Assembly: GCF_029846235.1 (NCBI RefSeq)
Contig: NZ_JARVWP010000029.1
Span: forward strand, 1-64,000
DNA: 64,000 nucleotides
Direction: 5' to 3'
Source of the DNA: Bradyrhizobium sp. CER78
Lineage (GTDB): Bacteria; Pseudomonadota; Alphaproteobacteria; Rhizobiales; Xanthobacteraceae
Positions 34,894 through 43,647 of the stretch are shown in pieces. Made by a program: the position numbers and the translations under genes. The notes beneath the pieces are model-generated. The model did no database searches and was not told the DNA's origin. It saw nothing but the letters and a program-made list of their open reading frames with translations. Numbering within the stretch: the stretch's first letter is position 1; each line of letters starts with the position of its first letter.

Positions 34894-35326
34894 ACCTTCC
34901 GGATGGCAACAGCGTCTCACATCTCCACCAGTCGCGCCACAAACTCCGCGTCGCCCCTGCGAAAGCAGGGGCCCATAACCACAGGGAGCAGATTGGGGCA
35001 CGATGGCCGGATAGCCGACCTACAACAATCGGAACGCTGACCTCGCCCGGTTATTCGGGCCGGTGGTTATGGGTCCCTGCGTTCGCAGGGACGACACCTT
35101 TCGGAGGAACACCGTCTCACATCTCCACCTGTCGCGCCACAAACTCCGCGTCGCCCCTGCGAAAGCAGGGGTCCATAATCACAGGGAGCGGATTGGGGCA
35201 CGATGGCCGGACAGCCGACCTACAACAATCGGAACGCTGACCTCGCCCGATTATCCGGGCCGGTGGTTATGGGTCCCTGCTTTCGCAGGGACGACACCTA
35301 TCGTGTGGCCGAGATCGGGGCCTAAC
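34826..35326. repeat. Tandem ~201-bp repeat carrying REP-like pairs R5-R8
   Basis: The block GTGGTTATGGGTCCCTGC starts at 34861, 35063 and 35263, giving periods of 202 and 200 nt. Each full unit has a rev-oriented palindrome, a 61-62-nt spacer (CTCACATCTCCACC, GCGCCACAAACTCCGCGTCG), a fwd-oriented palindrome and a 100-nt linker ending GGAACGCTGACCTCGCCC. Palindromes: R5 34953-34972, R6 35073-35092, R7 35154-35171, R8 35273-35292. R5 has compensatory changes (GCCCCTGC/GCAGGGGC). The array ends about 35 nt from the ubiG stop. Confidence 0.9.
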
Positions 35327-36109
35327 TCACACCTCCTCCGCCACCACCATGTAATTCACATCCATGTCGGTCGACACGGTCCATTTGTCGGCGAGCGGGT
35401 TGTAGACCACGCCGGCCTGCTCAGTGATGGTGAGGTTGACGTCGCCGAGATAGCGCTCGAGCTCGGCGGGAGTGACGAACTTGCTCCAGTCATGGGTGCC
35501 GCGCGGCAGCCAGCGCAGCACGTATTCGGCGCCGACGATCGCCAGCGCAAAGCTCTTCCAGTTGCGGTTCAACGTCGAGACCACCATCAGCCCGCCGGGC
35601 TTGAGCATCGCGGCGCAGCGCTTGATGAAGGCGCCGACGTCGTTGACGTGCTCGACCACCTCCATCGCCAGCACGATGTCGAAGCGCTCGCGTGCGTCCA
35701 TCTCCTCCACCGTGGTGCAGCGGTAGTCGATCGACAGATGGCCCTTGTCGGCGTGCAGCTTCGCCGCCGATATGTTGGTGGCTGAGGGATCGATCCCGAT
35801 CACCTGGGCACCGAGCCGCGTGAACGGCTCGCACAACAGGCCGGCGCCGCAGCCGATGTCGAGCAGGCGCAGGCCGGACAGGCAGCTCAGACTCTTGGCG
35901 TTGCGCTCGAACTTGCGGCAGGCGGCGTCGCGGATATAGGTCAGGCGCAGCGGATTGATCTTGTGCAGCGGCGCCATCTTGCCGCGCGGATCCCACCATT
36001 CATCCGACAGTTTCGAGAACTTCGCGACCTCGGCCGGATCGACCGAGCCCGAGGAGGCATTGGCGGAGGAACTGGCGGAGGAACTGGAAAGCGTTGTTTG
36101 CGTGGCCAT
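35327..36109 (-). CDS. ubiG: Ubiquinone biosynthesis O-methyltransferase UbiG
   Basis: Catalyses both O-methylations in ubiquinone synthesis. A 260-residue protein from the ATG at 36109. After a Ser-rich N-terminus come the UbiG hallmark KFSKLSDEWWDPRGKMAPLH, SAM-binding LLDIGCGAGLLCEPFTRLGA, VIGIDPSATNI, MEVVEHVNDVGAFI and LPRGTHDWSKFVTPAELERY. The SSSSASSSANASS stretch is encoded by a short repetitive tract. The frame is open far upstream through the next gene region, but the conserved start is here. Confidence 0.95.
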   Translation of the reverse strand: MATQTTLSSSSASSSANASSGSVDPAEVAKFSKLSDEWWDPRGKMAPLHKINPLRLTYIRDAACRKFERNAKSLSCLSGLRLLDIGCGAGLLCEPFTRLGAQVIGIDPSATNISAAKLHADKGHLSIDYRCTTVEEMDARERFDIVLAMEVVEHVNDVGAFIKRCAAMLKPGGLMVVSTLNRNWKSFALAIVGAEYVLRWLPRGTHDWSKFVTPAELERYLGDVNLTITEQAGVVYNPLADKWTVSTDMDVNYMVVAEEV

Positions 36110-36123
36110 GATTGCGCGCGCCC

Positions 36124-36591
36124 CTATCGCGCGGTGATCGAATTGCGGAACGACAGCGGCGAGGCGATGGTCTTGATGGTCTCGATGCCCTCGCCGACAC
36201 CGCGGATGGTGACGTCGCCATAATTGAGCAGGCGCCCCATGATGCTCTGGTTGACGTCGACGCTCTCGACCTTGTCGAGGCTCATCTCGAAGGTGCGCCG
36301 CTTGATGAAGCCGCTCTTGTGCACCACGCGGAAATTGGTGACATCGGTTTCCGTGGTCCAGCGATGGAACCAGGCCGCGCCGGTCCAGTACAGCGCCGCC
36401 ACCGCGACCACGGCGGCGGCCGCCAGGCAGGCCAGCGCGAGGGCATCGACCGTTATCATCCGCGACAGGATCAGCAGTGCCAGCACCACGATCCAGGCCC
36501 CGATCGCCGGCAGATAGAACATCCAGTGCGCGTTGGTGGAGTACAGCACCTTCTCGCCGGGCTGCAGGATTTCGTCGATATAGCGTCCCAT
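36124..36591 (-). CDS. Membrane protein with bacterial PH domain
   Basis: A 155-residue protein, MGRYIDEILQPGEKVLYSTN at its start. Two hydrophobic segments (about residues 25-43 and 50-70) are followed by a YdbS/bPH2-like domain: TDVTNFRVVHKSGFIKRRTFEMSLDKVESV, IMGRLLNYGDVTIRGVGEGIETI. Such proteins are inner-membrane, cytoplasm-facing and functionally obscure. The gene lies 14 nt upstream of ubiG on the same strand, so they are probably cotranscribed. Confidence 0.9.
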   Translation of the reverse strand: MGRYIDEILQPGEKVLYSTNAHWMFYLPAIGAWIVVLALLILSRMITVDALALACLAAAAVVAVAALYWTGAAWFHRWTTETDVTNFRVVHKSGFIKRRTFEMSLDKVESVDVNQSIMGRLLNYGDVTIRGVGEGIETIKTIASPLSFRNSITAR

Positions 36592-36808
36592 CCAATCCGC
36601 CTTCGCATGACCCCGAGTCACCGTTGCGCCACAGCCCGCCCGCAACCGGCAAAAACACCCCCGAAGGACCCCAAGGACCTAAGGGCACCCCTTCCAACCG
36701 GCTTGCCCCCGGGCGCGGCGCTATGTATACGCGCCTTTCGGTCCCCGCGCTTGCGGTTTTCGGCGTGGGTTAACCTACTTATCCTCTTAAAGGAATAGAC
36801 GCGTCGTC

Positions 36809-38065
36809 ATGGGCCGCCTCGTGATGAAATTCGGCGGTACGTCCGTCGCCAATATCGATCGTATCCGCAACGTCGCCCAGCACGTGAAGCGTGAGGTCGA
36901 CGCCGGCCACGAGGTCGCTGTCGTGGTCTCCGCGATGTCCGGCAAGACCAACGAGCTGGTGGCCTGGTGCACCGAGGCCTCGCCGATGCACGACGCCCGC
37001 GAATACGACGCGGTGGTCGCCTCCGGCGAACAGGTCACCTCGGGCCTGCTTTCGATCGTGCTGCAGGGCATCGGCATCCAGGCGCGCTCCTGGCAGGGCT
37101 GGCAGATTCCGATCAAGACCTCGGATGCGCATGCCTCGGCGCGCATCGTCGAGATCGACGGCACCGAGATCATCACCCGCTTCAAGGAGCGCAAGGAAGT
37201 CGCCGTGATCGCCGGCTTCCAGGGCATCAATCCCGATACCGGCCGCATCACCACGCTCGGCCGCGGCGGTTCGGACACCTCGGCGGTGGCGATCGCGGCC
37301 GCACTGAAAGCCGACCGCTGCGACATCTACACCGATGTCGACGGCGTCTACACCACCGATCCCCGCGTGGTGCCGAAGGCGCGCCGGCTCGACAAGATCG
37401 CGTTCGAGGACATGCTGGAGCTGGCCTCGCAGGGCGCCAAGGTGCTGCAGGTTCGCTCGGTGGAACTCGGCATGGTGCACAACATGCCGATCTTCGTGCG
37501 CTCCAGCTTCGACAAGCCAGAGGATATCGACCCGCACGCCAACCAGCCGCCGGGCACGCTGATCTGCAGCGAGGAGGAAATCATGGAAATGCACGTCGTC
37601 ACCGGCATCGCCTTCTCCAAGGACGAAGCCCAGATTTCCGTGCGCCAGATCGAGGACAAGCCCGGCGTCGCCGCGGCGATCTTCGGGCCGCTCGCGGACG
37701 CCAACATCAATGTCGACATGATCGTGCAGAACGTGTCGGAGGACGGCAAGACCACCGACCTCACCTTCACCGTGCCGGCCGCCGACTACAACCGCGCCAA
37801 GGACACCATTACCTCCGCCAAGGCCAAGATCGGCTATGCCAGGCTCGACACCGCAACCGACGTCGCCAAGGTGTCGGTGATCGGCAGCGGCATGCGCAGC
37901 CATGCCGGCGTCGCGGCGAAGGCGTTCAAGGCGCTGGCCGAGCGCAACATCAACATCCGCGCCATCACCACCTCCGAGATCAAGTTCTCGGTCCTGATCG
38001 ACGCCGCCTACACCGAACTCGCGGTGCGCACGCTGCACACGCTGTACGGCCTGGATCAGGCGTAG
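36809..38065 (+). CDS. lysC: Aspartate kinase
   Basis: Phosphorylates aspartate, the entry step to lysine, methionine and threonine. A 418-residue monofunctional class II type. The kinase domain starts MGRLVMKFGGTSVANIDRI and contains LGRGGSDTSAVAIAAAL and YTDVDGVYTTDPRVVPKA. Two ACT domains follow from about residue 265 (VTGIAFSKDEAQISVRQIED; VSVIGSGMRSHAGVAAKAFKAL) and provide feedback control by lysine/threonine. The start follows AAAGGAATAG. An internal start for a beta subunit is plausible in this class but not proven here. Confidence 0.97.
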   Translation: MGRLVMKFGGTSVANIDRIRNVAQHVKREVDAGHEVAVVVSAMSGKTNELVAWCTEASPMHDAREYDAVVASGEQVTSGLLSIVLQGIGIQARSWQGWQIPIKTSDAHASARIVEIDGTEIITRFKERKEVAVIAGFQGINPDTGRITTLGRGGSDTSAVAIAAALKADRCDIYTDVDGVYTTDPRVVPKARRLDKIAFEDMLELASQGAKVLQVRSVELGMVHNMPIFVRSSFDKPEDIDPHANQPPGTLICSEEEIMEMHVVTGIAFSKDEAQISVRQIEDKPGVAAAIFGPLADANINVDMIVQNVSEDGKTTDLTFTVPAADYNRAKDTITSAKAKIGYARLDTATDVAKVSVIGSGMRSHAGVAAKAFKALAERNINIRAITTSEIKFSVLIDAAYTELAVRTLHTLYGLDQA

Positions 38066-38086
38066 GGTCTGGCAGGTACACCCTCC

Positions 38087-38216
38087 TCGTCATTCCCCGG
38101 TGCGCAATTGCGCACCTGGGGGCCCGCGAAGCGGGAGCCCGGAATCCATCGGGCCACGGGTTTTGCGGATGAATGGATTCCGGGCTCTCGCTTCGCGAGC
38201 CCCGGAATGACGGAGG
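38087..38216. repeat. Palindromic repeat (GTCATTCCGGG family), long copy
   Basis: TCGTCATTCCCCGG ... CCCCGGAATGACGGA ends are inverted, with inner AGCCCGGAATCCAT and ATGGATTCCGGGCT, and a small hairpin GGTGCGCAATTGCGCACC at 38099-38116. It occupies the first part of the 453-nt gap between lysC and ptsP. Confidence 0.85.
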
Positions 38217-38305
38217 GCGGGAGCCGTGCTCCACTACCCCCGCCCCGGAGTTAGAATTTCTCTTAGCGGGCGCAGCATTGGGCTGACGCAGACGTTATTT
38301 GCTAC

Positions 38306-38321
38306 TGGCAGGCGTTTTGCT
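38306..38321 (+). promoter_or_regulatory. Candidate sigma-54 promoter upstream of ptsP
   Basis: TGGCAG-GCGTT-TTGCT matches TGGCAC-N5-TTGCW with one mismatch, and keeps the essential GG-N10-GC spacing (GG 38307-38308, GC 38319-38320). It lies about 200 nt upstream of the ptsP ATG. Chance occurrence cannot be excluded without an upstream activator site. Confidence 0.35.
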
Positions 38322-38518
38322 TGGCAAAGCCAGCCTCGATTGGCTATACGGCCAGTCAGGTAGGCTGTCGCAAACTGTGGCACAGTTTTAGTGACCGCGA
38401 ATCGGCGGGAACTGGCGCGAGCGGCACGCCGAATGACTAAAATTGTTGTTTTTGACGAGTTTTGCGCCAGCGGCCGGCCGGCCCGGTGCGCTAGCCTCGT
38501 GGGGAGGGACTGAAGCAC

Positions 38519-40786
38519 ATGCGGAGCGCGTCGGGAGGCCCACGCATCCTGTTGAGACGGCTCCGCGAAACCATGGCGGAGCAAGTCTCCGCCCAGGAGC
38601 GCCTCGACAAGATCGTGGTGCTGATCGCGGCCAACATGGTGGCCGAGGTCTGCTCCTGCTACGTGCTGCGCATCGACAACACCCTCGAACTCTACGCCAC
38701 CGAAGGTCTGAACCGCGACGCCGTGCACCGTACCGTGCTGAGCGCGCATGAAGGCCTGGTCGGCCTCGTCGCCAGCGAGGCGACGCCGCTCAATCTGTCC
38801 GACGCGCAAAGCCATCCGGCCTTCGCCTACCGCCCGGAGACCGGCGAAGAGGCCTACCACTCGTTCCTCGGCGTGCCGATCCTGCGCGCCGGCAACACGC
38901 TCGGCGTGCTCGTGGTGCAGAACCGCGCCAAGCGCACCTATGTCGAGGAAGAGGTCGAGGCGCTGCAGACCACCGCCATGGTGCTGGCGGAGATGATCGC
39001 CTCCGGCGAGCTTGCCGCGCTGGCGCAGCCCGGCGCCGAGCCCGCCGCGCGACACTCGCTGCACAAGACCGGTGCAGTGCTCTCCGACGGCATCGCGCTC
39101 GGCCATGTCGTGCTGCACGAGCCGCGCGTCGTCATCACCAACTATATCGCCGAGGACCTGCCGAAGGAGGTCAAGCGGCTCGACACCGCGCTCGCCAATC
39201 TGCGCGCCGACCTCGACCGCATGCTGGAGCGCGGCGACGTCGCCGACGGCGGCGAGCACCGCGAGGTGCTCGAAGCCTACCGCATGTTCGCCAACGACCA
39301 GGGCTGGTCGCACAAGCTGCATGAGGCGGTCGCCACCGGCCTCACCGCGGAAGCCGCCGTCGAGCGCGTGCAGTCCGACACCCGCGCGCGCATGCTGCGC
39401 TCGACCGATCCGTATCTGCGCGACCGGTTGCACGACCTCGAGGATCTCGGCCATCGCCTGATGCGGCAACTGGTCGGCCAGGACCATGCGCCGTCGCGCG
39501 AGCAGCTGCCCGACAACGCCATCCTGATCGCCCGCGCGATGGGCCCCGCGGCGCTGCTCGACTATGACCGCAAGCGGCTGCGCGGCCTGGTGCTGGAGGA
39601 AGGCACCGCGAACTCCCACGTCTCGATCGTGGCCCGCGCGCTCGGCATTCCCGCGGTCGGCGAGGTGCCGAACGCGCCCGGCATCGCCGATCCCGGCGAT
39701 GCCATCATCGTCGACGGCATCTCCGGCGAGATCTATGTCCGCCCCTCGACCGAGATCGAATCCGCCTATGCCGAGCGCGTCCGGTTCCGGGCGCGGCGGC
39801 AGGCGCAATATTCGGCGCTGCGCGACAAGGCCTGCGTGACCAAGGACGGCCAGCCGATCGAGCTGCTGATCAATGCCGGCCTGACCATCGACCTGCCGCA
39901 TATCGACGACACCGGCAGCGCCGGCATCGGCCTGTTCCGCACCGAATTGCAGTTCATGGTGAGCCCGAACCTGCCGCGCTCGAGCGACCAGCTCGCGCTG
40001 TATCGAACCGTGCTCGATGCCGCCGGCAGCAAGCCCGTCACCTTCCGCACGCTCGACATCGGCGGCGACAAGGCGCTGCCCTATATGGAGACCGTGGTCG
40101 AGGAAAATCCCGCGCTCGGCTGGCGCGCGATCCGGCTCGGCCTCGACCGTCCCGGCCTGCTGCGCGGCCAGATCCGCGCGCTGCTGCGCGCCGGCGGCGG
40201 CCGCGCGTTGAAGATCATGTTCCCGATGATCTCAGACGTCGCCGAGTTCGACCAGGCCAAGGCGATCGTCGAGCGCGAACTGACCTATCTGCGCCAGCAC
40301 GGCCATTCGTTGCCCGAGCGGATCGATATCGGCACCATGGTCGAGGTGCCGGCGCTGCTCTACCAGCTCGACGAGCTGCTGAAGAAGGTCGACTTCGTCT
40401 CGGTCGGCTCCAACGACCTGTTCCAGTTCCTGTTCGCGGTCGACCGCGGCAATGCCAAGGTCTCCGAGCGCTTCGACATCCTGTCGGCGCCGATCCTGCG
40501 CGCGCTGCGCGACATCGTGCGCAAGGCCAAGAGCGCGAAGAAGGCCGCCTCGCTGTGCGGCGAGATGGCGTCGAAGCCGATCGGCGCGCTGGCGCTGATT
40601 GCGCTCGGCTATCGCTCGCTGTCGCTGTCGGCGACCGCGCATGGCCCGGTCAAGGCGATGATCCTCGACCTCGACGCCAGGAAGGCGGAGGCGATGATCA
40701 ATCCGCTGCTGGACGCGCCGGTCGGCAGCGTCTCGATCCGCGAGGCGCTGACGAAGTTTGCGGAAACCGAGGGGCTGGCCTTGTAG
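38519..40786 (+). CDS. ptsP: Phosphoenolpyruvate-protein phosphotransferase, nitrogen PTS enzyme I
   Basis: Enzyme I of the nitrogen-related PTS, which passes phosphate from PEP to NPr and on to EIIA-Ntr. At 755 residues it has a GAF domain (about 20-165, LDKIVVLIAANMVAEVCSCY onward), the enzyme I N-terminal domain, the phosphohistidine domain with the active His in TANSHVSIVARALG near residue 368, and the PEP-binding barrel (FRTELQFM, GSNDLFQFLFAVDRGN, catalytic Cys in SLCGEMASKP). The start follows GGGGAGGG. It is followed by prfA after 57 nt. Confidence 0.97.
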   Translation: MRSASGGPRILLRRLRETMAEQVSAQERLDKIVVLIAANMVAEVCSCYVLRIDNTLELYATEGLNRDAVHRTVLSAHEGLVGLVASEATPLNLSDAQSHPAFAYRPETGEEAYHSFLGVPILRAGNTLGVLVVQNRAKRTYVEEEVEALQTTAMVLAEMIASGELAALAQPGAEPAARHSLHKTGAVLSDGIALGHVVLHEPRVVITNYIAEDLPKEVKRLDTALANLRADLDRMLERGDVADGGEHREVLEAYRMFANDQGWSHKLHEAVATGLTAEAAVERVQSDTRARMLRSTDPYLRDRLHDLEDLGHRLMRQLVGQDHAPSREQLPDNAILIARAMGPAALLDYDRKRLRGLVLEEGTANSHVSIVARALGIPAVGEVPNAPGIADPGDAIIVDGISGEIYVRPSTEIESAYAERVRFRARRQAQYSALRDKACVTKDGQPIELLINAGLTIDLPHIDDTGSAGIGLFRTELQFMVSPNLPRSSDQLALYRTVLDAAGSKPVTFRTLDIGGDKALPYMETVVEENPALGWRAIRLGLDRPGLLRGQIRALLRAGGGRALKIMFPMISDVAEFDQAKAIVERELTYLRQHGHSLPERIDIGTMVEVPALLYQLDELLKKVDFVSVGSNDLFQFLFAVDRGNAKVSERFDILSAPILRALRDIVRKAKSAKKAASLCGEMASKPIGALALIALGYRSLSLSATAHGPVKAMILDLDARKAEAMINPLLDAPVGSVSIREALTKFAETEGLAL

Positions 40787-40843
40787 CGACGCTGCCGTCG
40801 CTTCCGCCACCCTTCGCGCCTTCAGCAAATTCGAGATACCGCC

Positions 40844-41923
40844 ATGCTACCCGAAGCCAAACTCGACGTCCTGCTCGCCCATCACGCCTCGCTCGAGGCC
40901 GAGCTGCTCGGCGAGGTGAAGTCCGATCGCTACGTTGCGATCACGCGCGAACTCGCCGAGCTCAATCCGCTGATCGACGCGGTGAAGCTCTATCGCTCTG
41001 CGCGCACCGAACTCGCCGACACCGAGGCGTTGCTGGCGGACGCGGGGACCGATCCCGAGATGCGCAGCATGGCGGAAACCGAGCTAGAGACGTTGCAGGC
41101 GCGCATCGGCGAGCTCGAGCAGCAGATCCGGATCGCGCTGCTGCCGAAGGATGCGATGGACGATCGCAACGTGATGCTGGAAATCCGCGCCGGCACCGGC
41201 GGCGACGAAGCCTCGCTGTTCGCCGGCGACCTGTTCCGGATGTATGAGCGCTTCGCGGCCCTGCAGGGCTGGAAGGTCGAGGTGATCTCGGCGAGCGAGG
41301 GCACTGTCGGCGGCTACAAGGAAATCATCGCCGAGGTGCAGGGCCGCGGCGCCTTCGCCAAGCTGAAATTCGAGTCCGGCGTGCACCGCGTACAGCGCGT
41401 GCCCGACACCGAGACGCAGGGCCGCATCCACACCTCGGCCGCGACCGTCGCCGTGCTGCCCGAAGTCGAGGACGTCGACGTCGACATCAAGGACACGGAT
41501 TTGCGGATCGAAACCATGCGCGCCGGCGGCGCCGGCGGTCAGCACGTCAACAAGACCGAGTCCGCGATCCGCATCACCCATCTGCCGACCGGCATCGTTG
41601 TCATGATGCAGGACAGCCGCTCGCAGCACAAAAACCGGGCGTCGGCGATGAACATCCTGCGCTCGCGCATCTATGACGCCGAGCGCCAGCGCGTCGAGGC
41701 CGCGCGCTCCGCCGACCGCAAGGAGAAGGTCGGCTCCGGCGACCGCTCCGAGCGCATCCGAACCTATAATTTCCCGCAAGGGCGAGTCACCGACCACCGC
41801 ATCAACCTGACGCTCTACAAGCTGCCGCAGGTGGTCGCGGGCGAGGCACTCGGCGAACTGATCGATGCGCTGACCACCGAGCACCAGGCCGCGCAGCTCG
41901 CGGCACAGGGCGCGGCGGCATAA
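40844..41923 (+). CDS. prfA: Peptide chain release factor 1
   Basis: Terminates translation at UAA/UAG. It has 359 residues, the family norm. The hydrolysis motif is in MRAGGAGGQHVNKTESAIRI; the codon-recognition segment reads RVQRVPDTETQGRIHTSA, with PDT in place of the E. coli PAT tripeptide. The N-terminal coiled region LIDAVKLYRSARTELADTEAL and C-terminal RTYNFPQGRVTDHRINLTLY are also typical. Normally prmC follows directly; here a MarR gene on the other strand intervenes. Confidence 0.97.
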   Translation: MLPEAKLDVLLAHHASLEAELLGEVKSDRYVAITRELAELNPLIDAVKLYRSARTELADTEALLADAGTDPEMRSMAETELETLQARIGELEQQIRIALLPKDAMDDRNVMLEIRAGTGGDEASLFAGDLFRMYERFAALQGWKVEVISASEGTVGGYKEIIAEVQGRGAFAKLKFESGVHRVQRVPDTETQGRIHTSAATVAVLPEVEDVDVDIKDTDLRIETMRAGGAGGQHVNKTESAIRITHLPTGIVVMMQDSRSQHKNRASAMNILRSRIYDAERQRVEAARSADRKEKVGSGDRSERIRTYNFPQGRVTDHRINLTLYKLPQVVAGEALGELIDALTTEHQAAQLAAQGAAA

Positions 41924-41934
41924 GATTTCAATTT

Positions 41935-42007
41935 GCGCATGATCTCCGTGCAAACGCGACGCGTTTGTCGCGAGGAAAACTGCCGCACACTTTTCCGGAT
42001 CATGCGC
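41935..42007. repeat. GATCATGC-ended inverted repeat, copy 1
   Basis: GCGCATGATC at 41935-41944 and GATCATGCGC at 41998-42007 are perfect inverted ends. The inside contains CAAACGCGACGCGTTTG and CACACTTTTCCG. The right end reaches the stop codon of the minus-strand MarR gene. Related elements: 45989-46038 and 49286-49355; a degenerate relative lies near 57905-57945. Confidence 0.8.
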
Positions 42008-42474
42008 TACTTCTTTTGCGACTGCCTGAAGTGACGCAGGATCTTGCCGAGGGCTGGGCCTGCCGTGGTCAGCTCCTCGAGATGAATCTTTGACAGCGCC
42101 TGCAGCTTGCGCTCGCCCTGCGCCGTCAACGTCACCAGGACACGCCGGCCGTCGGCGGCATCGACGGCGCGCATCAGCAAGCCGAGCTTGGTCATCCGGT
42201 TGACCAGCTCGACCGCGGTGTGATGGCGGATCAAGAGATAGCGGGCGATGTCGCCGACCGTGGTCGGCTCCGTTCCGGAAAATCCCTTGATGGCGAGCAG
42301 CGCCTGATGCTGCTGCGGGGTCAAGCCCGCCGCCTGCGCCGCCTCCTCGCTGAACCCGAGAAAGCTGCGCAGCTGGTAGCGGAACCGGGCCAGCGCCGCG
42401 TAGTCGATCGTCGCAGCCGCTTTGCTGCGCTTTGCGGGCGCGGTAGATGCTCGCCGCTGCTTTGATGGAGGCAT
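42007..42474 (-). CDS. MarR family transcriptional regulator between prfA and prmC
   Basis: A 155-residue protein from the ATG at 42474 (MPPSKQRRASTAPAKRSKAA, a basic disordered start). The winged-helix region has LTPQQHQALLAIKGFSG, TVGDIARYLLIRHHTAVELVNRM and the wing AVDAADGRRVLVTLTAQGERKL. The C-terminal helix LEELTTAGPALGKILRHFRQ should contribute to the dimer. Target genes are unknown. It lies antisense to its neighbours between two genes that are usually cotranscribed. Confidence 0.88.
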   Translation of the reverse strand: MPPSKQRRASTAPAKRSKAAATIDYAALARFRYQLRSFLGFSEEAAQAAGLTPQQHQALLAIKGFSGTEPTTVGDIARYLLIRHHTAVELVNRMTKLGLLMRAVDAADGRRVLVTLTAQGERKLQALSKIHLEELTTAGPALGKILRHFRQSQKK

Positions 42475-42756
42475 TCCGTCGTCCCGTTGCCGACTCGCTC
42501 CGCCGGATCGCGGAAGCCGCGCGACGCTATCAAGCCCAAGCCTAACGGACCATCCTACCGGCAGCCTTTGCACGCTTGTTTCACCGGTTGGTCGCGGAGC
42601 GGGACTGGACTGAGCGACCTCACGACTGCGGCAAGTGATCGAAGTTCGAACTCATGGCCGCGCGTTCCGGATCGATGCGTTGAGGCTTCGTGCACGCGGG
42701 CAACGCGCGGCGCAAGCCATATCGACGCCGCATCGACCATCGGCTAACAACGCGCA

Positions 42757-43647
42757 ATGAGCACCGCAGCTGAACATGGCAGCCAGACCGTCGAGAGCGC
42801 CCGGCGCGCGCTCGCCGCGCGCCTCAGGGACGTCAGCGGTGACGATGCCGAGCTCGACGCGCGGCTGCTGGTCGGCGCCGCGCTGGGGCTCGATCTGACT
42901 GGAATGGTCACCGGCGCCAGGCGCACGCTGACGCAAGACGAAGCGGACCGCATCGAGAACCTCGCGCGGCGCCGCATCGCCGGAGAACCGGTCGCGCGCA
43001 TCCTCGGCATCAAGGAGTTTTGGGGACTGCCGTTGCAGCTCTCCGCTGCGACGCTGGTGCCGCGTCCCGACACCGAGACCGTGGTCGAGCGCGCGCTCGA
43101 ATTGCTGCGGGCCGATGGTGCGACCGACCGCGCATTGCGGATCGCCGATCTCGGCACCGGCTCCGGCGCGATCCTGCTGGCGCTGCTCTCGGAACTGCGC
43201 CACGCGCATGGCTTCGCCACCGACATCTCGGCGGAGGCGCTTGAGACCGCGAGCCGGAACGCCACAGAGCTCGGGCTCGCGGATCGCACCACTTGGATCC
43301 AGTGCGACTATGCCAGCGGATTGACTGGCGCGTTCGACCTGATCGTGTCCAATCCGCCCTACATCCCCTCGGCCGACATCGCCGGTCTCGACATCGAGGT
43401 GCGCGCACACGATCCGCGCGCGGCGCTCGACGGCGGTGCCGACGGGCTCGACGCCTACCGCGCGCTGATTTCGCAATCTGCGCGTCTTTTGACATCAGGT
43501 GGATTTCTGGTTGTGGAAGTCGGACAGGGCCAAAGCGGCGACGTTGAAGCGCTGATGACGGCTTCCGGGTTATCCCCAACGGGGCCGCCCAAGGCCGATC
43601 TTGGGAACGTTCCGAGGGCCGTTTCAGCCCGCCGGCTGCCCCGATAA
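42757..43647 (+). CDS. prmC: Release factor glutamine methyltransferase
   Basis: N5-methylates the Gln of the GGQ motif in release factors. 296 residues: N-terminal helical domain (ARRALAARLRDVSGDDAELD...), GEPVARILGIKEFWGLPLQL, SAM site ADLGTGSGAILLALLSEL and the substrate-binding NPPYIPSADIAGL. Functionally paired with prfA upstream. The start ATG has no strong ribosome-binding site, so an alternative is possible. It is followed by a 498-nt gene-free leader of the DUF4167 gene. Confidence 0.95.
   Translation: MSTAAEHGSQTVESARRALAARLRDVSGDDAELDARLLVGAALGLDLTGMVTGARRTLTQDEADRIENLARRRIAGEPVARILGIKEFWGLPLQLSAATLVPRPDTETVVERALELLRADGATDRALRIADLGTGSGAILLALLSELRHAHGFATDISAEALETASRNATELGLADRTTWIQCDYASGLTGAFDLIVSNPPYIPSADIAGLDIEVRAHDPRAALDGGADGLDAYRALISQSARLLTSGGFLVVEVGQGQSGDVEALMTASGLSPTGPPKADLGNVPRAVSARRLPR

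Noticed and set aside
34265..35295. CRISPR-like appearance of regularly spaced palindromes
   Set aside because: Repeats alternate in orientation, spacers are themselves repeated, and no cas gene is present.
35327..36697. A 456-codon fusion of UbiG with upstream sequence
   Set aside because: The upstream part is a wrong-frame reading of the PH-domain gene; the conserved UbiG start is the ATG at 36109.
38217..38518. tRNA or small RNA gene before ptsP
   Set aside because: No cloverleaf or T-loop consensus was found; only a sigma-54-like motif stands out.
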